A DNA stretch of 64,000 nt from Serratia ureilytica (GTDB taxonomy: Bacteria > Pseudomonadota > Gammaproteobacteria > Enterobacterales > Enterobacteriaceae), in NCBI RefSeq assembly GCF_013375155.1, contig NZ_JABXOF010000002.1, forward strand, positions 434,001-498,000. The letters are read 5' to 3'. The notes beneath the pieces were generated by a model. The model searched no databases. It was not told the DNA's origin and saw only the letters and a list, made by a program, of their open reading frames with translations. Made by a program: the position numbers and the translations under genes. Position 1 is the first letter of the stretch, and every line of letters starts with the position of its first letter. Shown here in pieces: positions 16,694-25,748 of the stretch.

Positions 16694-16829
16694 CTCCCTC
16701 ACCAACCGTTCCGTTGGCGGAAACAGGCTTATGGGGCGTTGACGGGAGGGCGCCATCAAAATATCGATGGCATAACCCAAGCTTTCCGTTGTGATCAGGC
16801 AACCTGCTGCCGCGCGCGATAAACAAAGC

Positions 16830-17555
16830 TCATTTTATCGGGATGAAATACCACATGCTGACGTTTTCCTTTTCACCTGGGCAGTGATCGTGAATTTTAA
16901 AGATTACGCTTTGCGTGATGAAGATATCCAGGGAAGCCAACACCCCCTCATAGAGCGATAGGATGAACTCATTTTCGCTCATCTTTTTTTCATTGCGTCT
17001 GATCGCAATGTACTTTGCCGATGCGTTGTACAGGCTACAGGTTATTGGATTCTTTACGTTTACCTTCATCTGCCCCCGGCTGATTACCGGCGAAAGCAGT
17101 TGCACGATCCTTTTATTCTCGTAATACTCATGCAAATTCAAGTACACGATGCTGCTGGGGAAAGGCTCTTTATCGAAGCCAATAATCGGTTGATAATTGA
17201 GAAAAGGCCAATCGCGCAGGGTTCTGAATGTTCTCGGCGGGCAACCGAATTGATTTGAAAACGCACGGCTAAATGATTGCTGAGAACTAAACCCGGAGAG
17301 CAACGCGATTTCATAGATCTTCATATCGGTACATTTCAGCAATAACGTCGCGCGGCTTAGTCTGCGCTTTCTGATATAGGTCCCTATCTTCATCCCTTCA
17401 TACAAATAGAACATCCGCTGTAAATGCCCGATGGAATACCCTGACTTAATGGATAGCGCCCTTATTGATACATGGCTTTGTGTATCAATGGCTTTTTCAA
17501 TGATAGCGATTATCTCATCTAAAATATTGCGTCTGAACTTGTTAGAACAATCCAT
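16830..17555 (-). CDS. AraC-family regulator, MarA/SoxS-like HTH at the N-terminus
   Basis: 241 residues from the ATG at 17555, which has AGG at suitable distance; an in-frame ATG at 17570 and a GTG at 17678 also exist, but the extra residues are Lys-rich and have no counterpart in relatives. Two HTH motifs span about residues 10-105 (VSIRALSIKSGYSIGHLQRMF and YEIALLSGFSSQQSFSRAFSN, QFGCPPRTFR). The remaining 130 residues form an unassigned C-terminal domain ending WYFIPIK, reminiscent of the Rob layout. Base composition is clearly AT-richer than the flanks. It pairs with the divergent regulator at 18376, with which it shares the same architecture. Target genes unknown. Confidence 0.82.
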   Translation of the reverse strand: MDCSNKFRRNILDEIIAIIEKAIDTQSHVSIRALSIKSGYSIGHLQRMFYLYEGMKIGTYIRKRRLSRATLLLKCTDMKIYEIALLSGFSSQQSFSRAFSNQFGCPPRTFRTLRDWPFLNYQPIIGFDKEPFPSSIVYLNLHEYYENKRIVQLLSPVISRGQMKVNVKNPITCSLYNASAKYIAIRRNEKKMSENEFILSLYEGVLASLDIFITQSVIFKIHDHCPGEKENVSMWYFIPIK

Positions 17556-18375
17556 AGTAAAGCCTGTCATCTTGCTATTTTTATTATTGAATGCATCTCT
17601 CTTCTTGCGGAACCAAAAGCTGTCCGGCTTGCTTTCTTTCGAAGAATGGCATTCCCATATCCGTTCAAATATATCCACGCATCACGTTGCACAAAAATCA
17701 TTTCCAGGGCGAAAGATGCCGATTCACCTCTCGCACAAGATGAGATTCACAAAGAAGTCGTGTGGAAAAACGCTGATAAACCACGGACGCCAAGACAGAA
17801 CAACGCTCAGCGTTTATTCTGCCTCAAAAAACGCAGGCCACAGCCAGAAGATAAATAGCAAACGCTATTTCTCGTGAAAATACCCCCCTCATACTCCTCC
17901 CTGAATGTCATTATCCTTGATACCCCCTTGGATTAACCATTATTTAATTGCGCAATCCCCTGCCTGGCCTATTTGCCGCTTAACCACCTACTCTTAAACA
18001 TAGAATAGTTAATTATTTCGATTCGAAAAGATGTTACTGTCAATAAATTGACAGCCATATAGAGTTTTTATCTATCAATGAGCAAAAAATGTGCTCCAAC
18101 CGCCTTGATTCATTCATACAAACTCATAAAAATCAATAAATTAATACACTTAAAATGTATCCCTGCACTTTCTCCTTCTTCGCCATACGCTGCTATTTGG
18201 TAAATGACACTTTTAAGTACATTTTTTTTAATTTACCGCGTTAATATTGCAAGCGTTCTATACTCAGGATATTTCCTAAAAGAACGGATAAATTGGGGGC
18301 TTATCGCTGAATACCGATAACGCGTTATTTTACCCAACGCAACCATTAGGCAGATAACTAAAAGGGAGCTCCTGC
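17556..18375. other. AT-rich divergent intergenic region with palindromes
   Basis: 820 bases between two divergent AraC-type genes. Small frames here have no ribosome site or family features. Two palindromes lie side by side: TTTCGATTCGAAA (18016-18028) and CTGTCAATAAATTGACAG (18037-18054, 8-base arms). Two ACACTT-containing elements follow near 18147 and 18206. This is probably the control region of both regulators. Confidence 0.5.
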
Positions 18376-19263
18376 ATGTTTATAACCAAAGTCATTGAGG
18401 AGCTGCTCGCCTGGGTGGAAGAAAGTGGGTTCAATGAGAAGCTCACCGTTGAGATGCTGTCAGAAAAAAGCGGATATTCACGCGGGCATATCCAAAAAGC
18501 GTTTAAAGATGAAACAGGGATGACTTTCGGGAGCTATGTGAGGGGCAGAAAACTCATTCGCGCCGCATTTATGTTGAAAGCGACGAATCTCTCTATTTCC
18601 GATATCGTTAAAGCGCTGAACTTTCAGTCATATCAATCCTTTGAACGGGCGTTTCGCAAGCAATTCAGAACCTCGCCGATGCAGTATCGCAAAAGTAAAT
18701 CGTGGGACGTGTCCTCCGCCATCCCATTGCTGTTTCTCGACGGCATTCCCGAGCATCGCTATGTGCACCTGCCAAAATTTTTCGACGATTCAGGGGATGG
18801 CGTTGATGCAGAGATAGATCACTTCCATCCTGCGGTTTCCGCGCTGCGATTGGCGGCAATTGATAACATGAAAAAAACGGATAGCGGCGTGATTAACTTT
18901 TTCAATTTTGGCGCGAGCATCAAGAAAGAGAATTACGTCAGCATCTATTTGAAGACCCTCTATATTTCTGAAGAAGACTGTCTTGGCAGCGTGCTTGCCT
19001 CTCTGGCCGACGCCCAGGGAAAAAAAGACATGCAACTTTATGCAGAGTTCAGTTATGACGGCGCAAGCGATGAGGCGCAAAAATTCACGCAAAGTATCTA
19101 CACCAAATCATTCCCGATAAATAAAGTTGGCATGATCGATCGCTTTCTCATTGAAATTATCACCCCCAAAGGCGGCGATAGAATAGAGATGAAGACCTAT
19201 ATCCCCATTGTCTTCCCTATCAAGCACAGAGAGAAAGAGGTAGCGCCAGGGCCAGCGCGGTAA
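18376..19263 (+). CDS. AraC-family regulator, MarA/Rob-like
   Basis: 295 residues. Residues about 8-105 are a MarA-type double HTH: LTVEMLSEKSGYSRGHIQKA, FKDETGMTFGSYVRGRKL, ISDIVKALNFQSYQSFERAF, then RKQFRTSPMQYRKS. Residues 110-295 form a large C-terminal domain ending MKTYIPIVFP, like the Rob effector domain in position and size. AAGGGAGCTCC precedes the ATG. It is the divergent partner of the AraC-type gene at 16830 and lies in the same AT-rich stretch, which suggests both arrived or diverged together. Known MarA/SoxS/Rob proteins act on efflux and stress genes; whether this one does is not visible. Confidence 0.87.
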   Translation: MFITKVIEELLAWVEESGFNEKLTVEMLSEKSGYSRGHIQKAFKDETGMTFGSYVRGRKLIRAAFMLKATNLSISDIVKALNFQSYQSFERAFRKQFRTSPMQYRKSKSWDVSSAIPLLFLDGIPEHRYVHLPKFFDDSGDGVDAEIDHFHPAVSALRLAAIDNMKKTDSGVINFFNFGASIKKENYVSIYLKTLYISEEDCLGSVLASLADAQGKKDMQLYAEFSYDGASDEAQKFTQSIYTKSFPINKVGMIDRFLIEIITPKGGDRIEMKTYIPIVFPIKHREKEVAPGPAR

Positions 19264-19758
19264 CCCTGTCACTATCGGCGTTGCCATTTATTAAAAAGAG
19301 TAATGATTTATATTAAACAATAAAGAGTTATGATGAATTTAGGCTCAAAACCACTCATTACCCACTCGCTGCAAAGCGCCAACTTTAAGACTTATCTAAT
19401 TGGAAAACACGTCAATATCGCCATGAAGATCGCGCCAAGATGAGTTCTTCTCGCCCCCACAAGGAATTACCGCTTATCCGTTAAGCGTTGACTTCGATAT
19501 GACTTACGTACCAAAACCTTAAATATCAATGTGTTACCCACATTTGCTTTTTGTGCGGCCGATTGGATAACTTATTGTTTTTATTATATTTGCACTAAAT
19601 ACCCCGCCTGAGCGCAACCGGCATTTTTCGCTTTATCCCGCCCGCACGCTTGTAGACATCCCCAGGTAGTGACGATATTTTATTTCTACGAGACTTATTT
19701 TTACGGGTGCTATCAATATGCCTTAAACAAGAATAAAGCGCATCAGGAAAATAGAATT
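19264..19758. other. AT-rich intergenic region, nothing firm
   Basis: 495 bases without a supported gene. A weak marbox-like stretch (GCAC and RY-AA positions kept, minus strand) lies at 19541-19559, upstream of the 57-residue protein. No terminator with a clear stem and T run was found after the AraC-type gene. Confidence 0.4.
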
Positions 19759-19932
19759 ATGAGTATTCAAGTATGGTCTAAAAACCTAAAAAAACACTAT
19801 CCTAATGTTAATGTTGAAAAAGTCACCGTCGGCGAACGCGGGAAAGGTTATATTGTCTATGTCGATGGGGAAAGAATGGCATTAAATCATTTTTTTCGCC
19901 GTTTCTATCGACACCGGCTTGATAAAGAATGA
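19759..19932 (+). CDS. Small basic protein of unknown function (57 residues)
   Basis: From the ATG at 19759, preceded by AGGAAAA, the frame encodes 57 residues rich in Lys, Arg and aromatic residues (SIQVWSKNLKKHYPNVNVEK, then GYIVYVDGERMALNHFFRRF, YRHRLDKE). A 30-residue upstream extension in frame is less likely because it is dominated by Tyr/Phe and lacks a ribosome site. No signal peptide or membrane segment. The middle (VTVGERGKGYIVYVDGERMAL) reads like a compact beta hairpin. It sits alone between an AraC-type regulator and gcd. Family not recognised. Confidence 0.55.
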   Translation: MSIQVWSKNLKKHYPNVNVEKVTVGERGKGYIVYVDGERMALNHFFRRFYRHRLDKE

Positions 19933-20389
19933 TGTTTCACCCTGAACTCAACGCAGGGTAAACCTCTACGCAACCTCGTGATTAAAAGCAATTTCGCATT
20001 CATCATCACTCTAAATAATTAGTCCAGAGAGGCTCTTTCATTCAATGCGCTTATCACTGCAATAAAATATCGGATTGCCCAGCGCACCCAAAACCGTATC
20101 TCTGCGAGACGGTTACAACCCGGTATTAAATAAAAATGTTGATGGTTATTTTTATCGCGCGCGTTCTGTCATCGCCCAATAAAAACCCCTTATCTTGGTC
20201 TGGCGACTGATCCAAGCCGCAATGGCCACTGTTGAAATGGATATCAAAACGACAACTCAATGCCCCTAAAGCGTTAAAGAATAAAAAGTCTCAAGGCGGG
20301 ACATGCCTTGCCTTTCGCGCCGGCATTTTCAGGCGTTGGCAGCGATGGGATGGTGATCCAATGTGGATTTAAAAGTCAAAGGAAAACAT
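19933..20389. other. Upstream region of the PQQ dehydrogenase gene
   Basis: 457 bases without a supported gene; the AT-rich composition gradually returns to the genome's usual GC content. It presumably carries the gcd promoter, but no box was convincing enough to list. Confidence 0.4.
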
Positions 20390-22729
20390 ATGATTAGAAC
20401 ATCGTTTGGTAAGAGAGCCGCAATAATCACGTTCTTTTGCTTGCTGGTTTTTTCTGGCGTCGCGTTAACCGTGGGGGGAATTTGGCTGATCGCCCTCGGC
20501 GGATCGTTCTACTATGCCATTACCGGGATAGGCTACATCGCCGCCGCAGTGCTGGTCCTCAAGCGCAGCAAATCGGCTTGTTACTTAACCGGCCTGCTGT
20601 TTTTGATGACGGTGCTGTGGGCGCTTTGGGAGTCGGGGCTTAACTACTGGGCATTGTTCCCTCGTCTGCTGGTGCCCGCCGGCCTCTCTATTATCGCCGC
20701 GTTTTTACTTCCCTCGTACCTGCACGGCGCCAAGAGTCGAAAGCAGGCTTACATCGCCGGTTCGGCATTATCCGTGGCCTTTGTCGCTTTCTTTATCGGC
20801 GCCTTCTTTCCCCATGGCGAAATTACCCCTGCTGGCGACGTGACGTTTATCGAGAGCAAAAGCGACAATGCGCCTGCCGATTGGAGCGCCTATGGCCGCA
20901 CGACGGAAGGAACGCGCTACGCGCCGTTCAATCAGGTGAACCGTTTAACCGTCAAAGATCTGAAACTCGCCTGGGTTTATCGCACCGGCGATTTCCGGCC
21001 GGGCGTGGACCAAAATACCCCGCTCGCGATTGATGATGTGGTGTATAGCTGCACGCCCAACGGCCTTATCACCGCTATCGATGCCGATACGGGTAAAGCG
21101 CGCTGGAAATTTGACTCGCATTCCACCTCCCCCGTTTGGCAACGCTGCCGCGGGCTTGGCTACTACAAAAATGAGGAGGTTGCGCCAGGCGCTCTGTGCG
21201 AGAAAACGATCGTTCACACCACGATCGATGCCCGCCTCATTGCGCTGGATGCCAAAACGGGCCAGAAATGCCCCGCCTTCGGTCAAAACGGTGAGGTGAA
21301 TCTCGGCCAGCATATGGGGGAAGTCAAACCGGGTTATTACTTCCAAACCTCGGCGCCGACCATCGCCAGAGGGAAGATTATCGTCGGCGGCTGGGTTATC
21401 GATAACGTAATGAAAGGCGAGCCTTCCGGCGTCATCAGGGCGTTCGACGCCAAAACCGGCGAGTTGGACTGGGCGTGGGACTTAGGCAATCCGGGCATCA
21501 CCAAGGCGCCGCCGGCCGGAAGCACCTATACGCGCGGCACGCCGAATATGTGGACCACCGCCGCCTATGACGACAAATTAGGCTTGTTGTATGCGCCGCT
21601 TGGCAATGCAACGCCCGACTATTACGGCATGAATCGCCCGGAAAATTCGGATGAGTACAACTCTGCCCTGGTCGCCATTGATATTGAAACAGGCCGTGAG
21701 CGCTGGAAATTCCAAACCACGCATCACGACATTTGGGATTATGACCTCGCGTCCCAACCCGCGCTGGTAGACGGTTTTGATGAGCAACATCGCCCGGTGC
21801 CCGCCCTTTTGCTCGGCACCAAACGCGGGCAGATTTTCTACCTGAACCGGGAGACCGGCAAACCGCTGGCGCAGGTTGAAGAGAAAGCCGTGCCGACGCA
21901 AGGCGCCGCAGAGGAAGAGCGCCTCTCGCCAACCCAGCCGTTCTCCGTCGGCATGCCGACCATTGGTGCCGAACGCCTGACCGAAGAAAAAATGTGGGGC
22001 ACCACCCTGTTTGACCAGATGGCCTGCCGCATCCTGTTCAAACAGATGAATTACCAGGGCGACATGACCCCGATCGGCACCCGCCCAACGCTCGAGCAGC
22101 CCGGCAATTTAGGCGGACTCAACTGGGGGAGCATGTCGATTGATCCTGTAAACCATATGGCTTACATGAACGATGTGCGCATCCCGAATGTGTTTTGGTT
22201 AGTGGCGCGCGACAGCTATGAACGCGTCGCGAAGCAGTACCCGCAAAAAGTGATCGATGGCCACGGGCCTTCTCCCATGATCGGCACGCCATACGGCATG
22301 ATCACGTTGATGTGGATGTCGCCGCTCGAAGTGCCTTGCAACCAACCCCCTTACGGCACGATCACCGCCGTCGATTACAAAAACAAAAAGATCGCCTGGC
22401 AGATACCGGCCGGCACCGCCGAAAAAATGGGGCCGCTGGGCATCAGATCGCACCTGCCGATGCCGGTTGGCATGCCCACCTACGCGGGCACCATGACGAC
22501 CGCCGGCGGCCTGGTCTTCTTCGCCGGCTTCCAGGACTATTATCTGCGCGCCTATAACAGCAGCACCGGCAAAGAAGTCTGGAAATATGCGCTGCCGGTC
22601 GGCGCGAGCGCGACGCCGATGAGCTACGTTTCGCCTAAAACCGGCAAGCAATACATCGTTATTGTGGTCGGCGGCGCCGCGCATTCGTCAGAAACCGGCG
22701 ATTACGTGATGGCGTTTGCGCTGCCTTAA
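20390..22729 (+). CDS. gcd: Membrane-bound PQQ-dependent glucose dehydrogenase family
   Basis: 779 residues (E. coli Gcd 796). Quinoprotein that oxidises aldoses at the periplasmic face and reduces ubiquinone. Residues 1 to about 150 contain five membrane segments; the rest is an eight-bladed PQQ propeller with repeated W-motifs (DADTGKARWKFD, DAKTGELDWAWD, DIETGRERWKFQ). The catalytic Asp of the family is in HHDIWDYD at residue 447 and the PQQ-contacting Lys in LLGTKRGQIFYLNR. The C-terminal segment MPVGMPTYAGTMTTAGGLVF is conserved. Start at 20390 has AAAGGAAAA; the GTG at 20363 is less likely. Quinate/shikimate dehydrogenases share this layout, so the sugar substrate is probable, not certain. 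No PQQ synthesis genes are in the window. Confidence 0.85.
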   Translation: MIRTSFGKRAAIITFFCLLVFSGVALTVGGIWLIALGGSFYYAITGIGYIAAAVLVLKRSKSACYLTGLLFLMTVLWALWESGLNYWALFPRLLVPAGLSIIAAFLLPSYLHGAKSRKQAYIAGSALSVAFVAFFIGAFFPHGEITPAGDVTFIESKSDNAPADWSAYGRTTEGTRYAPFNQVNRLTVKDLKLAWVYRTGDFRPGVDQNTPLAIDDVVYSCTPNGLITAIDADTGKARWKFDSHSTSPVWQRCRGLGYYKNEEVAPGALCEKTIVHTTIDARLIALDAKTGQKCPAFGQNGEVNLGQHMGEVKPGYYFQTSAPTIARGKIIVGGWVIDNVMKGEPSGVIRAFDAKTGELDWAWDLGNPGITKAPPAGSTYTRGTPNMWTTAAYDDKLGLLYAPLGNATPDYYGMNRPENSDEYNSALVAIDIETGRERWKFQTTHHDIWDYDLASQPALVDGFDEQHRPVPALLLGTKRGQIFYLNRETGKPLAQVEEKAVPTQGAAEEERLSPTQPFSVGMPTIGAERLTEEKMWGTTLFDQMACRILFKQMNYQGDMTPIGTRPTLEQPGNLGGLNWGSMSIDPVNHMAYMNDVRIPNVFWLVARDSYERVAKQYPQKVIDGHGPSPMIGTPYGMITLMWMSPLEVPCNQPPYGTITAVDYKNKKIAWQIPAGTAEKMGPLGIRSHLPMPVGMPTYAGTMTTAGGLVFFAGFQDYYLRAYNSSTGKEVWKYALPVGASATPMSYVSPKTGKQYIVIVVGGAAHSSETGDYVMAFALP

Positions 22730-22735
22730 CCCTTT

Positions 22736-22773
22736 GCCCCGTTTGCCTGCGCCATTCCACAGGCAAGCGGGGC
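22736..22773 (+). terminator. Long GC hairpin after gcd
   Basis: 14-base arms (22736-22749 and 22760-22773) pair with one mismatch around a 10-base loop. There is no T run, so it is either a factor-assisted terminator or a 3'-end stabilising hairpin. Confidence 0.4.
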
Positions 22774-22922
22774 GAAGACCGGCCTTGCTCAACTGCGCTT
22801 TCTTTATCGACAGCGGCCGCCGTGGCCGCTGTTCAGCCTTGGCCGACGAGCCCGCCTGAGGGGCGGCATGCAGAAAACCGTTTGATAACGGCGAGAAAAA
22901 TTAAATCCACAAAAGGTTCACG

Positions 22923-24563
22923 ATGGAAACATTCTTCACCATATTGATCTTATTGCTCACCGTCTCGTTGTCCGGCGTCGTGACGCGCATATTGCCCTTC
23001 CAAATCCCGCTTCCGCTGATGCAAATCATCGTTGGCGCCGTGTTGGCCTGGCCGCAGTTTGGGTTGCATATCGACTTCAATCCCGAGCTTTTCTTGATGC
23101 TGTTTATTCCCCCGCTGCTGTTCGCCGACGGTTGGAAAACGCCGGCGCAAGAGTTCATCCATTACGGCAGAGAAATCCTTTGTCTGGCCCTGGTGCTGGT
23201 GATCATCACGGTCGTCGGGGTGGGTTATCTGATTCACTTCCTGCTCCCGTCAATCCCCCTCGCCGCCGCGTTTGCCCTGGCCGCCGTTCTGTCGCCAACG
23301 GACGCCGTGGCGCTGTCCGGCATCGTCGGTAAAGGACGCATGCCCAAACCCGTGATGAGCGTAATTGAAGGGGAGGCGCTGATGAACGACGCCTCCGGGT
23401 TGGTTTCCCTCAACTTCTCCATCGCTGTCGCGCTCGGCGCGATGGCGTTTACCCTGGAGAGCGCCTTTCTGACCTTTCTTCAGGTATCGATTGGCGGGGT
23501 GCTGTGCGGCATCATTATTGTCTTTCTCTATAATCAAATGGTTAAGTTCATCCATAAATGGATGTATAACGATTCCGCCACCCAGATTATTTTCTCGCTG
23601 TTACTGCCCTTTTCCTGCTATCTGATTGCGGAAAGAATTGGCGTATCCGGCATCCTGGCCGCCGTTAGCGCCGGCATGATGATTGGCCAATCCAAAGTGA
23701 ATCGCAGCATGCCGCTGGTGCGTTTACGCACCAATAATATTTGGGAAATGCTCGAGTTCGTGTTTAACGGCATGGTGTTTATTCTGCTTGGGCTGCAGCT
23801 GCCGGGCATCTTGAACTTCACCGTGGCGCAAACCGGTATCGATCATTCCATCAGCCTGGAGACACTGCTGGCTTACGTGGTGATCATCTATTTTAGTTTG
23901 ATCGCCGTGCGTTTGATTTGGCTGTGGCTGATGAAGGTCGGCAGCGCGACCCTGATGCGCAAAGATCCGCTGTTATTTTCGAAATTCAGCACGCGCGATC
24001 TGTTCGTCGCCGCCTTTGCCGGGGTGCGAGGGGCGGTGACCCTGGCGGGCGTGCTGTCAATTCCGCTGTTTCTATTGGATGGCTCGCCATTCCCGGGGCG
24101 GTATCAGCTGGTGTTTATCGCCTCGGGAGTCATCTTGCTGTCGATCGTCGTCGGCATCGTCACGCTGCCCTTCCTGTTGCGCGGCAATCTGCCGCCGGAA
24201 GAAGATCAGGAAGAGGCTTTCTCCGTTTCAGAAGCCTTGGCGAGCGCGGCGACCAAGGCCGTCAACGAAACCAAGGAAAAGCTGCTCGTCGCCCCGCCGG
24301 ACGACGCCACGCCGGAACTGATTGAAGAAACGACGCGGCGGATGCTGGACGTGCTGCAACGTAAAATTCTGACCAAAGAAGACGTTAAGAATATCGTGGC
24401 GCTGAAGCGGCTGGAAAAGCAGCTGTACTTAGCCTCGTTGCACGCGGAAAGAGAAGAGCTGTATCGGCTGCGCCGCATGAAGAAAATCAGCCATGAGAAA
24501 CAGAGAAAGCTGCTGCATCGCATTGATATTACTGAGGTGCTGATCGCTGAAGACAGCGTTTAA
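22923..24563 (+). CDS. yjcE: Na+/H+ antiporter, CPA1 family (YjcE-like)
   Basis: 546 residues (E. coli YjcE 549), aligned from end to end: PFQIPLPLMQIIVGAVLAWP, LFIPPLLFADGWKTP, AAVLSPTDAVALSGIVGKGR, GEALMNDASGLVSLNFSIAV, AERIGVSGILAAVSAGM and AGVRGAVTLAGVLSIPL are all kept. About twelve membrane segments are followed by a 130-residue charged cytoplasmic tail. The ND in NDASG is the ion-binding pair of CPA1 exchangers. It starts 193 bases after gcd on the same strand. A link is plausible, since periplasmic gluconate production acidifies the medium, but cotranscription is doubtful because of the hairpin between them. Confidence 0.9.
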   Translation: METFFTILILLLTVSLSGVVTRILPFQIPLPLMQIIVGAVLAWPQFGLHIDFNPELFLMLFIPPLLFADGWKTPAQEFIHYGREILCLALVLVIITVVGVGYLIHFLLPSIPLAAAFALAAVLSPTDAVALSGIVGKGRMPKPVMSVIEGEALMNDASGLVSLNFSIAVALGAMAFTLESAFLTFLQVSIGGVLCGIIIVFLYNQMVKFIHKWMYNDSATQIIFSLLLPFSCYLIAERIGVSGILAAVSAGMMIGQSKVNRSMPLVRLRTNNIWEMLEFVFNGMVFILLGLQLPGILNFTVAQTGIDHSISLETLLAYVVIIYFSLIAVRLIWLWLMKVGSATLMRKDPLLFSKFSTRDLFVAAFAGVRGAVTLAGVLSIPLFLLDGSPFPGRYQLVFIASGVILLSIVVGIVTLPFLLRGNLPPEEDQEEAFSVSEALASAATKAVNETKEKLLVAPPDDATPELIEETTRRMLDVLQRKILTKEDVKNIVALKRLEKQLYLASLHAEREELYRLRRMKKISHEKQRKLLHRIDITEVLIAEDSV

Positions 24564-24673
24564 ACGAGGAGATGAAGGCGGTTCGCCCCCCGCCTTCGGC
24601 GCGCGATTGCCGGCCCAACGCCGTAATCGCGCGCCGCAATCGAACGGGAGCTCACGCCACGCCCGCCGTTCGG

Positions 24674-25429
24674 CTATCTGTGGTACCACGCCTTGAAATA
24701 CTTCAAAAAGCTGTAGGACACCGCGTAAACGCCGGTCACGGCCCCGACCCGGCCCGCTTTCCAGGCGCCGCTGAAAATGTACCACTTGAAAAATGCGCCG
24801 ATGGCGCTAATCACCCCTCGGAGAATCGATGGCCTTATCGCCTTGTATTTCACCACGCGCGCCGTATAGCTGTTCAGCTTGGCAAACACTTCCTCGATTG
24901 AGAAAAAAGTGTCGTGTTTAACGTGCCCGGCCAGTATCAAGGTGGATGTCCCCCCTTCCGCCGCATCATCTACCGGCGCATCATTGAACTTCACCACCTG
25001 GCGATGAAAAAAGCGAATGGGGTAATCCGGTGACGAGACGGGATAAAGCGTTCTGACCGCCTGTCCCAACACAAACCAATCGCGACGAATGCGATAGGCG
25101 TTATTTTTGTCGGGGCCTGGGGTGCGCTTGAAAAGCCGCATCGCGTCGACCGCTTCATCATCCATGATCTCATCGCTGTCCAGGCACAAAACCCAGTCAT
25201 GTCGCGCGCGGGATATGGCGTAATTCATTTGCCGGCCATGGGTTTCAAACGGGTGATAAAGAGGCTTGATATTGAAGTCGTCGCAAATGGCCAACGTGCC
25301 GTCAGTACTGCCCGAATCCACCACGATGATTTCATCGGCGAACGCCGCCACAGGTTGCAACACGTCACGCAGCAGGCGCGATGAATTAAACGTCAATAAA
25401 CACACGGAAATCCGGTTACAAAAATCCAT
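24674..25429 (-). CDS. Family 2 glycosyltransferase (WaaE/KdtX-like)
   Basis: 251 residues. GT-A fold: ISVCLLTFNSSRLLRDVL, DEIIVVDSGSTDGTLAICDD, and the metal-binding CLDSDEIMDDEAVDAM (DxD type). The C-terminal part ending in KAGRVGAVTGVYAVSYSFLK and YFKAWYHR is amphipathic and probably membrane-associated. Length and motifs fit the single-domain transferases that act on LPS core or enterobacterial surface sugars, of which WaaE is the Serratia/Klebsiella example. Start at 25429 is the family-like one; a longer frame exists. It stands alone, convergent with yjcE. The acceptor is unknown. Confidence 0.8.
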   Translation of the reverse strand: MDFCNRISVCLLTFNSSRLLRDVLQPVAAFADEIIVVDSGSTDGTLAICDDFNIKPLYHPFETHGRQMNYAISRARHDWVLCLDSDEIMDDEAVDAMRLFKRTPGPDKNNAYRIRRDWFVLGQAVRTLYPVSSPDYPIRFFHRQVVKFNDAPVDDAAEGGTSTLILAGHVKHDTFFSIEEVFAKLNSYTARVVKYKAIRPSILRGVISAIGAFFKWYIFSGAWKAGRVGAVTGVYAVSYSFLKYFKAWYHR

Positions 25430-25748
25430 TTTACAATCCACGACACTGAGAAAATGCAGTCCATGCCAAAAACGGCGGGCGCGCCGTGCAAAAACGCACA
25501 CCCAAAGCGCTTCTCCTGCCCCGAGCGCCTCTTCAATTAAGTATTTAGAATATTGGCTGCCCTGTCATGCCCTGGATGATGGCATCTGACTATTTCATCA
25601 ATTTCAATAAAATCAATGAGTAAAATGAATTAAGCTTGGGTGTTCACCGCACCGGCTCACGCGCCGGCGGGCGCCGAGCGCGAGAGCGGCGCTTGGCGGC
25701 GCTTTGGTTTTGTTATAACGTATCAAAAAAAGCAAAGGGAAGACGACG

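Larger units (their letters stand above)
16111..16829. other. Gene-free region with three tandem terminators
   Basis: No convincing protein-coding frame. The stretch is divided by three strong terminators on the plus strand (16308, 16469, 16668). Each segment also has a TTTTnGGTAAA element (about 16211, 16366, 16590) followed 15-21 bases later by a -10-like box (TAGGAT, TAGGAT, TATTAT). This looks like three short non-coding transcription units in a row; the middle one is listed separately. Confidence 0.5.

Noticed and set aside
17431..17877. 148-codon plus-strand frame overlapping the AraC-type gene
   Set aside because: Mostly antisense to a clear AraC HTH domain; the part beyond it has no family features.
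19541..19559. Marbox-like element before the 57-residue gene
   Set aside because: Only the GCAC and part of the RYYAAA block match; too weak although AraC-type regulators are near.
24600..24631. Inverted repeat GCGCGATT / AATCGCGC between yjcE and the glycosyltransferase
   Set aside because: Interrupted stem with no T run on either strand; not called as a terminator.
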